64,000 bases of DNA from contig OX328128.1 of NCBI GenBank assembly GCA_946811695.1, forward strand, positions 24,268,273-24,332,272, written 5' to 3'. Position numbers and translations under genes: made by a program. The notes under the pieces are model-generated. The model saw only the letters and a list, made by a program, of their open reading frames with translations. It ran no database searches and was not told the DNA's origin. Each line of letters begins with the position of its first letter. Position 1 is the first letter of the stretch. The stretch comes from Gonocerus acuteangulatus. Its lineage: Eukaryota > Arthropoda > Insecta > Hemiptera > Coreidae. Shown here in pieces: positions 11,246-21,660 of the stretch.

Positions 11246-11383
11246 GGATTTTCCGGGTTAGGTCACTGCTACTTAATAATACATACCCCATATGTGTATG
11301 TATGTGGGCATATATATGTACATATGTGTGCGTGTATATGTGTATGTGTATATGCATATATATAAATATATATATATATATTA

Positions 11384-11416
<33 letters not shown>

Positions 11417-11577
11417 GTTAGGTATATTTACATAGATATGTGCATATATTAGTGTTAAATATGTCCTACTTGTATTTACAGCCCTGATGAAGGCTTGAAG
11501 TTCAAGCCGAAACGTCGGCACAATAAAACCATTTTTACGATAAAATGTAGTTTTATTAAGTAGCAGTGACCGAACCC
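11246..11577. mobile_element. Inverted-repeat element carrying a hammerhead-like motif
   Basis: Ends: GGTCACTGCTACTTAATAA at the left (preceded by GGGTTA) and its inverted copy TTATTAAGTAGCAGTGACC at the right. The interior has dinucleotide tracts, then the hammerhead-like motif at 11480-11520 and an AATAAAACC segment. Penelope-like retroelements are known to carry hammerhead motifs in their terminal repeats, so this may be such a remnant. There is no reverse transcriptase here. Confidence 0.5.
11480..11520 (+). ncRNA. Hammerhead ribozyme-like motif, minimal
   Basis: In order: stem I strand GCC; CTGATGA; stem II GGCTTGAA-G-TTCAAGCC (8 bp); GAAAC; GTC; stem I strand GGC. All conserved core residues (CUGANGA, GAAA, UH) are present. 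Stem III is reduced to AC/GT with no loop, which probably hinders self-cleavage in a monomer. The motif at 62655-62700 has the same layout with different, compensated stems. Confidence 0.55.
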
Positions 11578-11689
11578 TGACAGTTATATTTTGGTTCCAC
11601 CAGTCTTGAAAGGTAGGATTTACAATCTTACCTGGAAGGGTCGGCAACACTAGAAACCGTCCCGCTAGTTACAAGGTCTTGGAATCTTG

Positions 11690-12780
11690 GAACTCTATAT
11701 TTCTAACAATAAATTGTTTTTGTTATTTTACTTAACCTGTTTTATTTTCGAATACATTATCCAACTATAAGCAATTAAAAAATAACAAGGAATAAAATAC
11801 AGGCAAAAAGAACACTTCGAATAAGCGAAATCAATTACTTTAAAGCTTTAAGCTCTTATTTCTCCGATTGACATCGCCTAATCAAAACTTTCATTAGAAC
11901 CTTTTATGTAGAACATTTAATAAGCTTTCTAATGGTATTCTTCCGTTTACCAAAATTCTCAACAGTTTTCGAGATATTAATGAAAGTTCCCAAAATTTAT
12001 ATTATTTCAAGCAACAGAAAATTGGCCTCATTTTTCATATCCTGTTTTACACACAAAATTTTCGCAACATAAGAAATTACAAAAATAAAAAGCAATAAAA
12101 AACGAAGGGAAAGAGACAAAAATTACAACAAGAACGACAAAAACCCGTTCATAAGAACAAAACAGACGTATTTGAAGTTTTAAGCACTTATTTCTCCGAT
12201 TGACATAACCTAATCAAAAATAGTTTTAGAATCTTTTTTGTAGAAAATTTAGTAAGCTTTCAAATAGTTTCTATCCACTTACCACGATTTCCCAACCGTG
12301 TTCGAGATATTAATGAAAGTATACGAACTTCCCAAAACTTTTCATGTCTGTTCATAAAATATTTTATTCTAACCCTTCCTTAACTCCAAACGTAACAAAA
12401 CTTTCAACATATTAGTTTTAATAAAAGTAGAACATGCAGATAAAGTTTCAACTGAATCCCGTAATTCTAAGTACCCAAACCAAAAACGGTATTCAAAAAC
12501 TATTTTTCCAATTTTCTCGAAAACGGTTAAAGCGATCGCCTTCAAAATGGTTTCATTCGTTTTCCTAGCCCAGGAATCATATAAAACGAGTACTTACAAG
12601 CTTATGAACTCAAAAACGTAAGCGTTACGATTTTTTTTGCGCGAATTTCGCCCCAAACGCCATCTTCCAGTAGGCGGATTTTGCTGGTTAACGAACTTGA
12701 CCTTTCAAATTGGACGAAGGATTTTTGTACCAAATTTCATCAAAATCGGACCATTCGTCTTCTATCTAGAGAGCGAACAG

Positions 12781-12869
<89 letters not shown>

Positions 12870-13005
12870 AATTTGAACCACCGTTATTTTCGGTCTCTAG
12901 GGGTTCTGAAACGCGAAATTTTCTAGTCGGCACTTCCGGATTGTTTCATTGTATCAACCCTATAAGCGGGGTTCCTCCCTATGGGGGAGGGAGGAACCGC
13001 GCTAA
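11690..13005 (+). mobile_element. HINE-A (Helitron-like) with intact 3' end
   Basis: Family-A body with the TTTTAAGCACTTATTTCTCC block present twice (near 11840 and 12175), then the TTACGATTTTTTTTGCGCGA block, the gagagcgaacagac block, a double (TA)n tract (12784-12866) and the 3' end. The hairpin at 12966-13000 (GCGGGGTTCCTCCC against GGGAGGAACCGC) is followed by GCTAA, as in Helitron-like 3' ends. The same end recurs at 36777-36815. Confidence 0.75.
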
Positions 13006-13043
13006 AAATGTTATTATGAAATTATTTGAAGTAAGATAGGTAC

Positions 13044-13325
13044 TTACGTACTAGTTGCAACGATTTCGAGAACTGGCCCCTGGATCAGGCAATATGGCGA
13101 TAATTTCAATATGGCGACCTGTTATTCAGACCACTTATGGCACCAAGACCATGTATTAATATTATCAACGAGTTGGTTTGACTAAAGTTTCGATATAACC
13201 TTGAGCGAGCGTATAATGGAGATAAGGGAGATAACCTCATAATAACCTGTCATTTCATGATCCGGTTCACTGGGCGTGAGCCTGAACGGGAGCCGGTTCT
13301 CGAGATCGGTGCAACTAGTACGTAA
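13044..13325. mobile_element. MITE with about 35-bp terminal inverted repeats
   Basis: Left end TTACGTACTAGTTGCA, then CGATTTCGAGAACTGGC; the right end is the near-perfect inverse, ending GCAACTAGTACGTAA. The spacer is about 210 bp with no open frame. Superfamily unclear, because no target duplication is obvious. Confidence 0.7.
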
Positions 13326-13329
13326 ATTG

Positions 13330-13585
13330 CAAAGGTGCAATAAAATGTGTATTTAAATAAAACAAAGGAAAACGAAGTAAGAAAATGAGAAACGTATTGG
13401 TAATAGTGTTTCCTAGAGCGAACGTTTAAAATGATGATGGAGTAATTTTCCTTTAGGGTACTACCAGTTTTCTGTTTTCTTCCCTTTCAGATTGCATTTT
13501 ATATTTTTCATGAAAGATCAAAATCTATCAATAACTGCTTCTGTTCCTTTATTAAAGGCACTTGGGATATGAACGTACACGAGTT

Positions 13586-13673
<88 letters not shown>

Positions 13674-13886
13674 GGCGCATCGACATAAATCTTGGTCATT
13701 AGCGCCGACGTCCAGGGTGCAGCCAGGAATTTTCTCAGCGAGCCCTGAGATAAGAAAATTTCTGGCGCCGGTGGGGATCGAACCCACCATCTCCCGCTTA
13801 TGAATCTAGCGCGCTAGCCACTAGACCACGGGAGACCCCTACACGAGTTAATATAACGCAATTCCTTGCGAGTCGGAATTTTTTTA
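13330..13886 (-). mobile_element. HINE-A 5' half, interrupted by SINE1
   Basis: On the minus strand it starts AAAAAATTCCGACTCGCAAG and carries the 5' body including the GATCTTTCATGAAAAATA block. The SINE1 at 13589-13839 sits inside it. Confidence 0.6.
13589..13839 (-). mobile_element. SINE1, full length with target-site duplication
   Basis: On the minus strand: GGGTCTCCCGTGGTCTAG head (A box), B box GGTTCGATCCC, body hairpin, 3' GCGCTAATGACCAAGATT motif, GCGCCGTA and an A tail of about 80 nt. It is flanked by a perfect 13-bp duplication TACACGAGTTAAT (13576-13588 and 13840-13852). The very long tail and perfect duplication suggest a young insertion. Confidence 0.9.
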
Positions 13887-13889
13887 AGT

Positions 13890-14765
13890 TTCTTCTAGAT
13901 TTGTGGTTAAAATACAAATGCTGATTCCTTCTTAACTTCTACGAAATCTCCCGCTCCAACCTTGAACACCTAGTAGACTGCTCCATATATCCCATATCTT
14001 CTGATTCCTTGAAGGATGTTATCTGGAACAGTTTCTCACGCCCTTGGATATCTCATGGAAACCGGTAACACATGCTGCTATCTCTTAACATAGTCCACAT
14101 TAGGTTTGGGACAACTGCTCTTTTAGAAGTATAAATAACCTTTAATGGAAAGGTCAACACATTTAAGTGTTTACTTCTGTTTTTCATAGAAACATTAAAG
14201 GACGAGCAAAAAGAAGAACGTGGAACATTACGGGTGAATTATTTTATTTTAGGTCGTTTCATCATTTCTTCCATAAGGAGGAAACTCGCTTCACGAGGCT
14301 AGAGAAGTGGGTCTCGTTCAGTGATCTTGTTTTCTTTTTAATTGAATTTTACAGTAAAATGAGTATTTTAGTAAAAGAAAGTTACAAAATGAGAAACGTA
14401 TTAGTAATTTTTGCTGCTTATGTAAATAATTATGATTCTAAATAAAATCAAAAACTGTAACAAAAAAAAAATTGTTATGTAGTTTATATTGAGGCGAGAC
14501 GGACCTTGTCATGGTGTCTATTCTTGACTTTCGTTTCATGTGTTTCTCTATGGCTTTAGGAATAATTCTGATAATGTGTTTATGGGCTTATTTTTATTTT
14601 TAAGCCTATCCGACTTCTATAGCTTATAGAATTTAACATAATTATTGATTTGTTATTAATATTATTGTAGCTATGTTTTAGTTTTATATTAAAGACTGAA
14701 TATTTGATCCTTTTTTTCTGATTATTCTTTTTATTTTGTTGAAAATTATAAATTACTATCTATTT
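13890..14765. other. Unassigned stretch with HINE fragments
   Basis: A weak HINE tail-like motif (cataaggaggaaactcgct) lies near 14273, and family-A 5' body similarity on the minus strand lies at 14330-14430. The 92-codon open frame at 14167-14445 runs through this repeat material and is not a credible gene. Confidence 0.4.
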
Positions 14766-14768
14766 CTG

Positions 14769-14769
<1 letters not shown>

Positions 14770-14816
<47 letters not shown>
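14770..14816. repeat. (TA)n microsatellite
   Basis: Pure TA run. Comparable arrays in this window, not listed separately, lie at about 24107-24151, 36583-36678, 44939-45010, 46260-46287, 49618-49670 and 52134-52205. Confidence 0.95.
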
Positions 14817-14818
<2 letters not shown>

Positions 14819-14819
14819 T

Positions 14820-14948
14820 TTTTATCCTGATGATTCGAAATATGCCATAAGAAAATTTAATCTTGAAAAACATTTCAATAAAGGGGTTATTTTTTCCGAT
14901 CTTGCTATGGAGAATTATCTGGCCAAAGGATGGCCATTATTTTTCTAA
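14820..14948 (+). other. Short protein-like open tract, unknown
   Basis: After the TA array the frame reads YPDDSKYAIRKFNLEKHFNK, continues GVIFSDLAMENYLAKG and ends at a stop at 14946-14948. The composition is protein-like rather than simple-repeat. No AG acceptor is evident at its start. It could be a coding relic of a mobile element or chance; I recognise no family. Confidence 0.25.
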
Positions 14949-14949
14949 A

Positions 14950-15426
14950 ACCCTGTACATTTCATATCTATAATCTCTGTTATTGTAATTGTTACTTAAA
15001 ATACAGGAAATGCAGTCATATTTACGCGTGCATAATAACAAGTATTAATATATTAATTATGACCAAACCAAGATAGAGTTAGTGATCAGGTTCCGAAGTT
15101 CTGTTCACATCCACGTACGCTGTTAGTCAATTCTCGACTAGAGTAAACGCCCCGTCTAATTCTAAATTTGATTTAAAGTTCTTCAGTTGAGGCAGGAGTT
15201 CTGAACTCTGATCAACAGAGCCAAGTTTGATCAGGTACTAGACAAATTAATATCTAGAACCTCCGCTAGAGTTAGCCACTAATGCTGCGGGGCTTCCAAA
15301 TTAAACAAGACAGATTGTGCCTCAGGCCTGACTTTTGGTCAATATTGACTTCTTTGTCTTTGTTTGACCCAGTTGATCTATATTTAAACTGAAATTTATG
15401 TATAATAATTGTTTAATTTAATTTAA
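14950..15426. other. Unassigned stretch
   Basis: No feature recognised. Confidence 0.4.
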
Positions 15427-15568
15427 ATTTCAACGTCCATTATAATTAATACAAAATGTTAGGACGGGTTATCTATAGGTAACCAACCTTTTCTAGCCAG
15501 TATAGGGTTGTTGGCTTTTCTTTTTTCTGAAGAAAAGCCATCACTCCTACTGGAATCGAACCCTTGAC
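15427..15568 (-). mobile_element. SINE2 copy, 5'-truncated head
   Basis: On the minus strand the B-box remnant GGGTTCGATTCCAGTAGG, the GGCTTTTCTTCAG body, the ACCTATAGATAACCCGTCC block and the tail are present. The A-box end is lost. Confidence 0.7.
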
Positions 15569-16014
15569 CCAACTTGTGTCAAACATGGCATTTTGCATTA
15601 TACACGCAAATTACATTAGTTGTGTAACTCTTTTTGTTTCAAAATTATTCACCTTGACGAGTGAGTACATTTTATTGAACTACCCAGTACTGTTAAAATT
15701 CCAGCTATTCAGCGGGAAATTTAAAGGAGTGAAACAAAATCTTGATTGTCCTCTGTCCCTCTATGGTTTTGGAGCACCTGCCCTAGGTCTTAATTCCATA
15801 TATTCTTCCTTTTCTTTTAATTGTACTTTTATTTGATCCCCAGAAGCTTTGTCCTAGCATGCTGCAAAGAATAACTGGAAATACAAATTCGATAAATGTC
15901 CTGAATAAAGAAGAAAATACTTTTCAAAGAAATATAAATGAAGATTAAGGTCCCGGAAGAATTATACATATGGAAGTGATTTCGCTCAGCAGGGCGATTA
16001 ATTTATTATTAGGG
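15569..16014. other. Unassigned stretch
   Basis: A 90-codon open frame on + (15564-15836) starts inside the SINE2 and has no recognisable domain. Not called as a gene. Confidence 0.4.
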
Positions 16015-16205
16015 CATTCGATTCATCTTCTAGTGTCGTCGTTAGAGGATTGGCGTCGGGGTCCACGGAGGCCCTTAGGCATACCCAGCCTCAAGTGTGT
16101 ATCTGCAAACTTGCTTACCACGCTATCTCCGTAGGGTTATGAATCAGATACCTCTTCAGCATTTGCCCCTTTGGTTCCCCTCTGTACTGCTTTATGTTTA
16201 TATAG
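16015..16205 (+). mobile_element. SINE3 body fragment
   Basis: The TTCTAGTGTCGTCG block, a CCCAGCCTCAAG block and ATGAATCAGATACCTCT match the inverted SINE3 at 6775-7082. The tRNA-like head is missing. Confidence 0.5.
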
Positions 16206-16817
16206 TTATAAATTGACTAATGAGGCGCTATCTATAGAATAGAGATCAACAAAAAGTGGGTCAGGAAACACGTGCGATACCATCGCGGAAGAAGACACGA
16301 TTATCGCTCTAGTCTGGAGCCATATATTTTCGGATTCTAACCCAATTCCTACCGAAACCATTAATCTGACCCCTGCAGAAATGAGATGTGAAAAAACCCC
16401 TGATAAAAAAGAGCTCGGCAAATCGCCATAAACAGGATTAAACCTCGTTCAGATAGACAAGGGCCAACGAGAATCCGATAAGCTGGTTAATTTCGTCGGG
16501 TCAGGGGATGTGGAGCGGTAAATGGACTTCGAATCAGTAGCCTAATTTGGCGTTTTTTTTTCGTTTGTGGATAAAAAAATTCCTAATGAGAATCCAACGT
16601 CAATACATTGATGGCTCTGTAAACCAAATCGTCCTAAAAACTCCTTTTGTTTCGACAGATTTATTTACTTATTTATTTAAAACAGTAATTGAATAACATT
16701 TTTATATTCAGCGTATTTACATGGTTTTAATCATAAATTGCGCAGGTAAAAATAATCTCATGATATCTATGCGTGTCATACATTAAAAAATGCGTGTCAA
16801 ACATTAAAAAATGTATG
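16206..16817. other. Unassigned stretch
   Basis: A 71-codon minus-strand frame (16206-16421) has no recognisable motif. Confidence 0.4.
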
Positions 16818-16825
16818 TGTGTCAT

Positions 16826-17031
16826 CATGGGCGTCTATAGGAAATAATTTCGGGGGGGGGGAGGAGGGGCTGGGACCATTTCCGGGGTATGCAATACTAA
16901 CAATCAAGAATTATTGTACCCAAAATAAAATATTTTTTATAAACTAAGTGATCTTATTTAATTTATTTTTAAAGGCTTTATGACACATTTTTACTGATCA
17001 AATTTCGGGGGCCCCCTTATATACGCCAATG
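16826..17031 (+). mobile_element. hAT-like MITE (family G), complete
   Basis: Ends CATGGGCGTCTATAG and TTATATACGCCAATG are imperfect inverted repeats. The flanks TGTGTCAT (16818-16825) and CATGTCAT (17032-17039) agree at 6 of 8 positions, as expected for an aged 8-bp hAT duplication. Internal G-run, CCAAAATAAAATATTTTTTA and ATTTTTACTGATCA blocks define the family. Confidence 0.7.
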
Positions 17032-17334
17032 CATGTCATACATTCACCAAATACACCCTCAGATAAAAATCTCTGGGTACGAATATCTGTTTCTCCGGCT
17101 CACTCAGGATATTTTGCACAAACTCAGGACGATTTTTGAAACCATTTCTGACTACCCTCGGCATTAAATATCAGCTAGAAATGAAAACCGGACATTAAAT
17201 AGAACGAAAGTTACGAAGGCTTGATTTCAAAATCACGATGCAACATAAAACTTTTCTGGTTTCTTGGACACACAAACTATCGATGAACGAATGCCCTTAC
17301 AGGACACCTATCAGCCATTTATAACCATGGTTGT
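17032..17334. other. Unassigned stretch
   Basis: No clear feature. Confidence 0.35.
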
Positions 17335-17465
17335 ATATGAGGGGGGGGGGTTGATTCAATCGGTAAAAAGGAGTCATAAAAACCTTAAAAATAAACTAAA
17401 TAAGATTACTTAGTTCAGACCTTTTTGGTTTTGTTGGTGTAATAGCGTTTAAGTTGGATGGAAAT
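17335..17465 (-). mobile_element. hAT-like MITE (family G) fragment
   Basis: Inverted relative to 16826-17031: a G run, then TTGATTCAATCGGTAAAAA, a CATAAAAACCTTAAAAATAA block and a GTGTAATAGCGTTTAAGTTG end. Only one terminus is present. Confidence 0.55.
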
Positions 17466-18839
17466 GGAAAAAATACATGGATGTATACTAGAAATAATAA
17501 ATTACGTTAAACAAAGGGTACATTTTGTTGTAATTATGCTTTAAGTAATCAATACCCTGGAGATGTTTTAAAATTGGTCATTGTTCTAAATAAATAATTC
17601 ATCGGATGAAATATTCATTGCAATTATTTCATAACAATCCTCGGAAGCTGAAAAATGAAGTATTGAATAAATTATCGTTTTGCTAATTGGAATAAGAAAA
17701 CCCTTTATCTATTTGTCGTAAAAAATGTCGTACTTATTAGTATTGACATGTCCTAAAGCAGATCCATATTGATTGGCGAATCAAGAATTACTTATCAATT
17801 ATGGAGAAAGGACAAGCTATCAAGCAAAAAAAAAAAAAAAAATGTACGGAGCACCCCCCCCCCCCCCCCCCCCCCCCCCGTTGCGAAACTACACAAGGGG
17901 AGCTGCAAAAATCCCCCACTTATTTCATGCCTGTTTATTTGTGCAAACACTAATTTGTGAAAATGCTATATAGGTATTAGCCAAAAGCTTTCTAAAAGTC
18001 AGTAGTTAGCACGCAATTAAATAATTTATCTAAATCGATTTTTTTTCCAGCATAGAATTTTAAATTCCCTTTATTTATTTATTTTACATTTAAATTTTTC
18101 CCCTTTATTAGTGCCATGATTATGTTAATCAATTGTTATCATTCCTGTGATTATGGATACTTTTAAATTTAGGTACATATTTTAACTTTTATAAAAATTG
18201 TCTGTGTTATGAATTAATATTATTTATTACAAAATTCTTCACTTTCACTTCAATTTCCTTTCAAATAAATATTTAAATATTCTGTTAAAATTAGTATTTT
18301 AAATTTAAAAACTCCACATCTGATAAATTTATCAAGGTATTTTGGAAATATTAATTCTGAATTATTGGATATTTTTCCGTTAATTTTTCAAAAAAAGACT
18401 AAATTATGGTGCTGTGCTATAACCCCCCCCCCCCTCCGACGTCATGAGGTCAACCTCATAAGCCGGTTTCCTCCCGGTGGATAAAATCGTGGCTGCTCCT
18501 TTATCGTGAACCTAATATTGATTCCTTCTAACCTTGGTTTTGTGAAAGGGATTTGATTGACTGATTTTCTCCTTTTTCTGGAGTGAGTTCACGTCTTCAC
18601 ATTCAAAGAAAATTCACTTAAAAAAAGGGGGTAGAATCCGAGGGGCATCCGAGCAATGGTATTAGGGACAAAATCATTTTTAGCGTTCCTTCATTCTTGT
18701 AGAAAACCCCCTACTGAGTCCAGGATGAGAAATGCGACCTTTCCAAAACTGGGGTTAATGAATACTGACCACTTTGTATGTACTATATAGAATTCTTGTG
18801 TCATAGTGTTTGTTACAAAACCTTTTCGAAACGGCTTGA
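17466..18839. other. Unassigned AT-rich stretch
   Basis: Contains an A run (17827-17841), a long C run (17855-17879) and another C run (18423-18434). The proline-rich frames near 17770-17970 are homopolymer artefacts. A cggtttcctcccggtgg motif near 18463 resembles a decayed HINE hairpin. Confidence 0.4.
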
Positions 18840-19019
18840 CCGATTTTATGAAATTTTATGTGCATATTCGGTAGGTCTGAGAATACTACCGCCAATCCCA
18901 ATTTTTTAATAGCAATGTTAGTACTTTAATAATTTTTAATCCTTGGTAGGATAAATGATCAATTATCACTCGATCAGCTATTCCTGCTAGTTGTCTACCG
19001 GTGTCACTTCTCACCCCTG

Positions 19020-19325
19020 TATCTCTGAGTCAATAAGATTTCTTCTCTACACGGTTTTCGGCCATTATTATTCCCACAGATGTGCCAAAAGAATTCAAAA
19101 GCGTCCAATTTCCTAGTAGATTGGCATCCGCAACGACAATCAATAAGTCGCAAGGCCAAACAATATCTGTTTTGTGGCTTAGATTTGGGCACATCGTGTT
19201 TTTCACAGGGACAATCATATGTGGCGTGGGTAGAGCATCCAGTTTTTTCCTGTTTGCTAAAGATGGACTTACCATAAATGAATCGATCCGTGCAAAAAGA
19301 TCTTCAGTCCAAAATCAGTAGTTTT
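19020..19325 (+). pseudogene. Helitron PIF1-type helicase C-terminal relic
   Basis: One frame reads IIIPTDVPKEFKSVQFPSRL, then ASATTINKSQGQTIS. The shifted frame continues CGLDLGTSCFSQGQSYVAW, and the first frame resumes with GRASSFFLFAKDGLT. PIF1-like helicases of Helitrons end with FP-RLAFAMTINKSQGQT (helicase motif VI region), then GLDL...FSHGQLYVACSR and a L-VLAPDGKT-like segment, so order and spacing match. At least two frameshifts make it a pseudogene. The Rep nuclease and the rest of the helicase were not found upstream. It is the only coding evidence for the Helitrons that could have moved the HINEs here. Confidence 0.75.
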
Positions 19326-19595
19326 GAGAAAACTAAACTGAAACCCCTTCTGCATGGAATAATAAAATTAGGACTATGTTTCCATGATAACTATGTATTG
19401 GATTGAAGTCTTTTTAACATAGAAATGTGAAGTTACCTTTAGATACAAATAATTCATCGCTCATACTAACGAAAATATTATCCGAACTCATATTGGGAAA
19501 AAATGGAGTGAAGTTCTTTTTGCATGGATCGATTCAAATATTGTACACTCCAAAGGCACCAAGAGATTGATATTCCTGTTGGGTTTTTTTTTGTT
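19326..19595. other. Unassigned stretch
   Basis: Follows the helicase relic and may be its decayed 3' region. No terminal hairpin is recognised. Confidence 0.3.
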
Positions 19596-19958
19596 GGGTT
19601 CAGAGCACACGTAGACCAAGTCCATTTTTGGCATTTTATGTTGTAATAGCATTGAAGAGTATTACTAAAATGGCTCTTTTCAGTGCTTTAGGAGACTAAC
19701 TTCATTTTTTTGTCACTTTTAGCAGTTCTGAAGAGCACAGCGTGGAAGTGTGTTTTAAGAGCACAAGTAAGCCAAGTCCAAGTTGTAACTATTTTATGTA
19801 CAAGGCTGTACATAAATAATATAAGTGTTTAAGTTCAAATATTTTTAAGACTTATAGTGGTCATTAGGATTTATACAACGTCTCTGCAATTAAAACGCAT
19901 AATACTCATTTTCTGGAAACTGTATAACATGGACTTGGTCTAGTTGTGCTCTGAACCC
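19596..19958. mobile_element. MITE with about 33-bp terminal inverted repeats
   Basis: Both ends read inward GGGTTCAGAGCACA, then TAGACCAAGTCCAT. A third partial copy of the terminal sequence (gagcacaagtaagccaag) lies inside near 19762. No target duplication is clear because the right flank is TA repeat. Superfamily unassigned. Confidence 0.7.
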
Positions 19959-19959
19959 T

Positions 19960-19962
<3 letters not shown>

Positions 19963-20036
<74 letters not shown>
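19963..20036. repeat. (TA)n microsatellite
   Basis: TA run with one TG interruption, abutting the MITE. Confidence 0.95.
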
Positions 20037-20037
<1 letters not shown>

Positions 20038-20874
20038 TTAGTTTCCTTATTTGTCCACAATAAATAAATCTGTATGATAAATTAATTTTATCTTTTCATT
20101 TAGTTAAATATTATCAAGTAAAACAGAAGGTCTCATTAGCAGGCCTTAATTAAAACGGATTGTTACATTTTCTTAAAGTTTAATTATTAATCGATTAGCA
20201 CTTCCTTAAATATATCCTGCCGATTAATCGAAAGTTTTCCCATCAATTATTTTTGTTTGTTGAATGTACATTTTGTGACGAAATAAAAATTAAAAACTTC
20301 CAAAGTTAATATGATGGAGATTAAAGTTAATTCCTAAAAAGGATTGTAACACAGGTAAAGGGGCTTAGGATGGTGTTGAGTATTAAGTTTCCCAACTTGT
20401 TAGGTAAATCCTGGACGCGAGATTGACACAGGACTCGAATTTAAGATGAGCATTTTCAGAAAGTTTTCCCAGGCGTTCCCCAACTTATAATGGGTTTAAG
20501 AAGAGATTTCCTTTAAAAAAATCAACGAAAAAAAAGGAATGTTTAGCTTTTATCATCCCGAACAAGGACTCGTGGATTTACGTTATCTCTAACTCTAGCA
20601 ATTTTCGTTATTCAGCAGAACAGTTATTTCTTCCTGCAACAGCTTTTGGAAATCTTATTAATGTTCATTAAATAATTAGTTTTAAGAGTTATACTCGCAT
20701 CTTATGAGGCTTTATTTCATTTTCAAAACAGTTAAGGGTAACAAAATGCAAATATATACGCAATGTACGTGTACACTAGAAATGTGTTAACAATAATTCA
20801 AGGGCGCTTTCATCTTTGAGTGGCCCTTAGGGCAATGATTCAGGATTATATTATAATCTCTTTGATGACCTAAA
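20037..20874. other. Unassigned AT-rich stretch
   Basis: No feature recognised. Confidence 0.4.
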
Positions 20875-21240
20875 ACGATCGGGTTTGTATGAACTCTGTA
20901 AAGCGGCTACTTATGTAAGTTATCGAAAACTGGTCAAGTTGGAATTTCACAAATTAGTGAGAGGGTATTATTCAAGTCTCTAGCTTTTCGGAAAGTGCTT
21001 ATAATTTTGATGAGTCGTGTAAATTCCGATTTTCCATCGCTTATATCTCAGAAACGCTTCAATGTAGAATTATGAAAATTTCCAATTAACTCTCACCCAT
21101 TAGTATAATATCTGTGTAAAATTTCATAAGTTTAACTAGTTCAAAGTTATGGGACAGTAAAAATCGGCTTTAATACGTCGTGTAATATACAAACAGTGTG
21201 CGTAGGCCGGAACTTCGCCTGGCGCACTACCGTGGACCTA
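20875..21240 (+). repeat. Interspersed repeat F, unclassified
   Basis: The AGCGGCTACTTATG and GTGAGAGGGTATTATT blocks recur at 46350-46430. It ends near a GC-rich hairpin-like segment (GTGCGTAGGCCGG ... CCTGGCGCAC). Confidence 0.45.
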
Positions 21241-21289
21241 CATATGTCTATGTCTCAATAATGGAGTAAACTAAAATTTGATTTGTTAA

Positions 21290-21660
21290 CATGCGGAATC
21301 TATCCACCGGAACAGCCCGTTTTGAACGAAATTTGCACGAAAAGAATCGTAACGTTTACTGGGCTTCAAGGTACCCGTTTCATACGTAATTGGACGTTAG
21401 GAAACTAATAAAACCATTTTCAAAGCCATATATATGTATATATAACGTTTGTTGAGGAAAACGTAAGAACCTAGATATTTCTTTGAGTTTCTGGATATAC
21501 ATCTCGAGACCGGTTAGGAAATCGCAGTAAATGTAAGGCATCTATTCGAACGCTTATTAAGGTTTTCAAAAATAAGGTTCTAATGCGATTTTTTAATAGA
21601 AGAATCTCATTGGGAGAAATCGGTGCTTACGAGCAGTAATTTATGCTTAGGATACTGTCA
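21290..21660 (-). mobile_element. HINE-A-like body, degenerate
   Basis: On the minus strand the gcgaatttcgttcaaaacg-type block, the ccgttttgaacg/caccgg block and the AACGTAAGAACCTAG region are arranged as in family A. Both ends are missing. Confidence 0.4.

Noticed and set aside
13584..13790. Poly-lysine-ended frames (also at 47574-47825 and 8693-8911)
   Set aside because: Reading through SINE1 and its poly-A tail.
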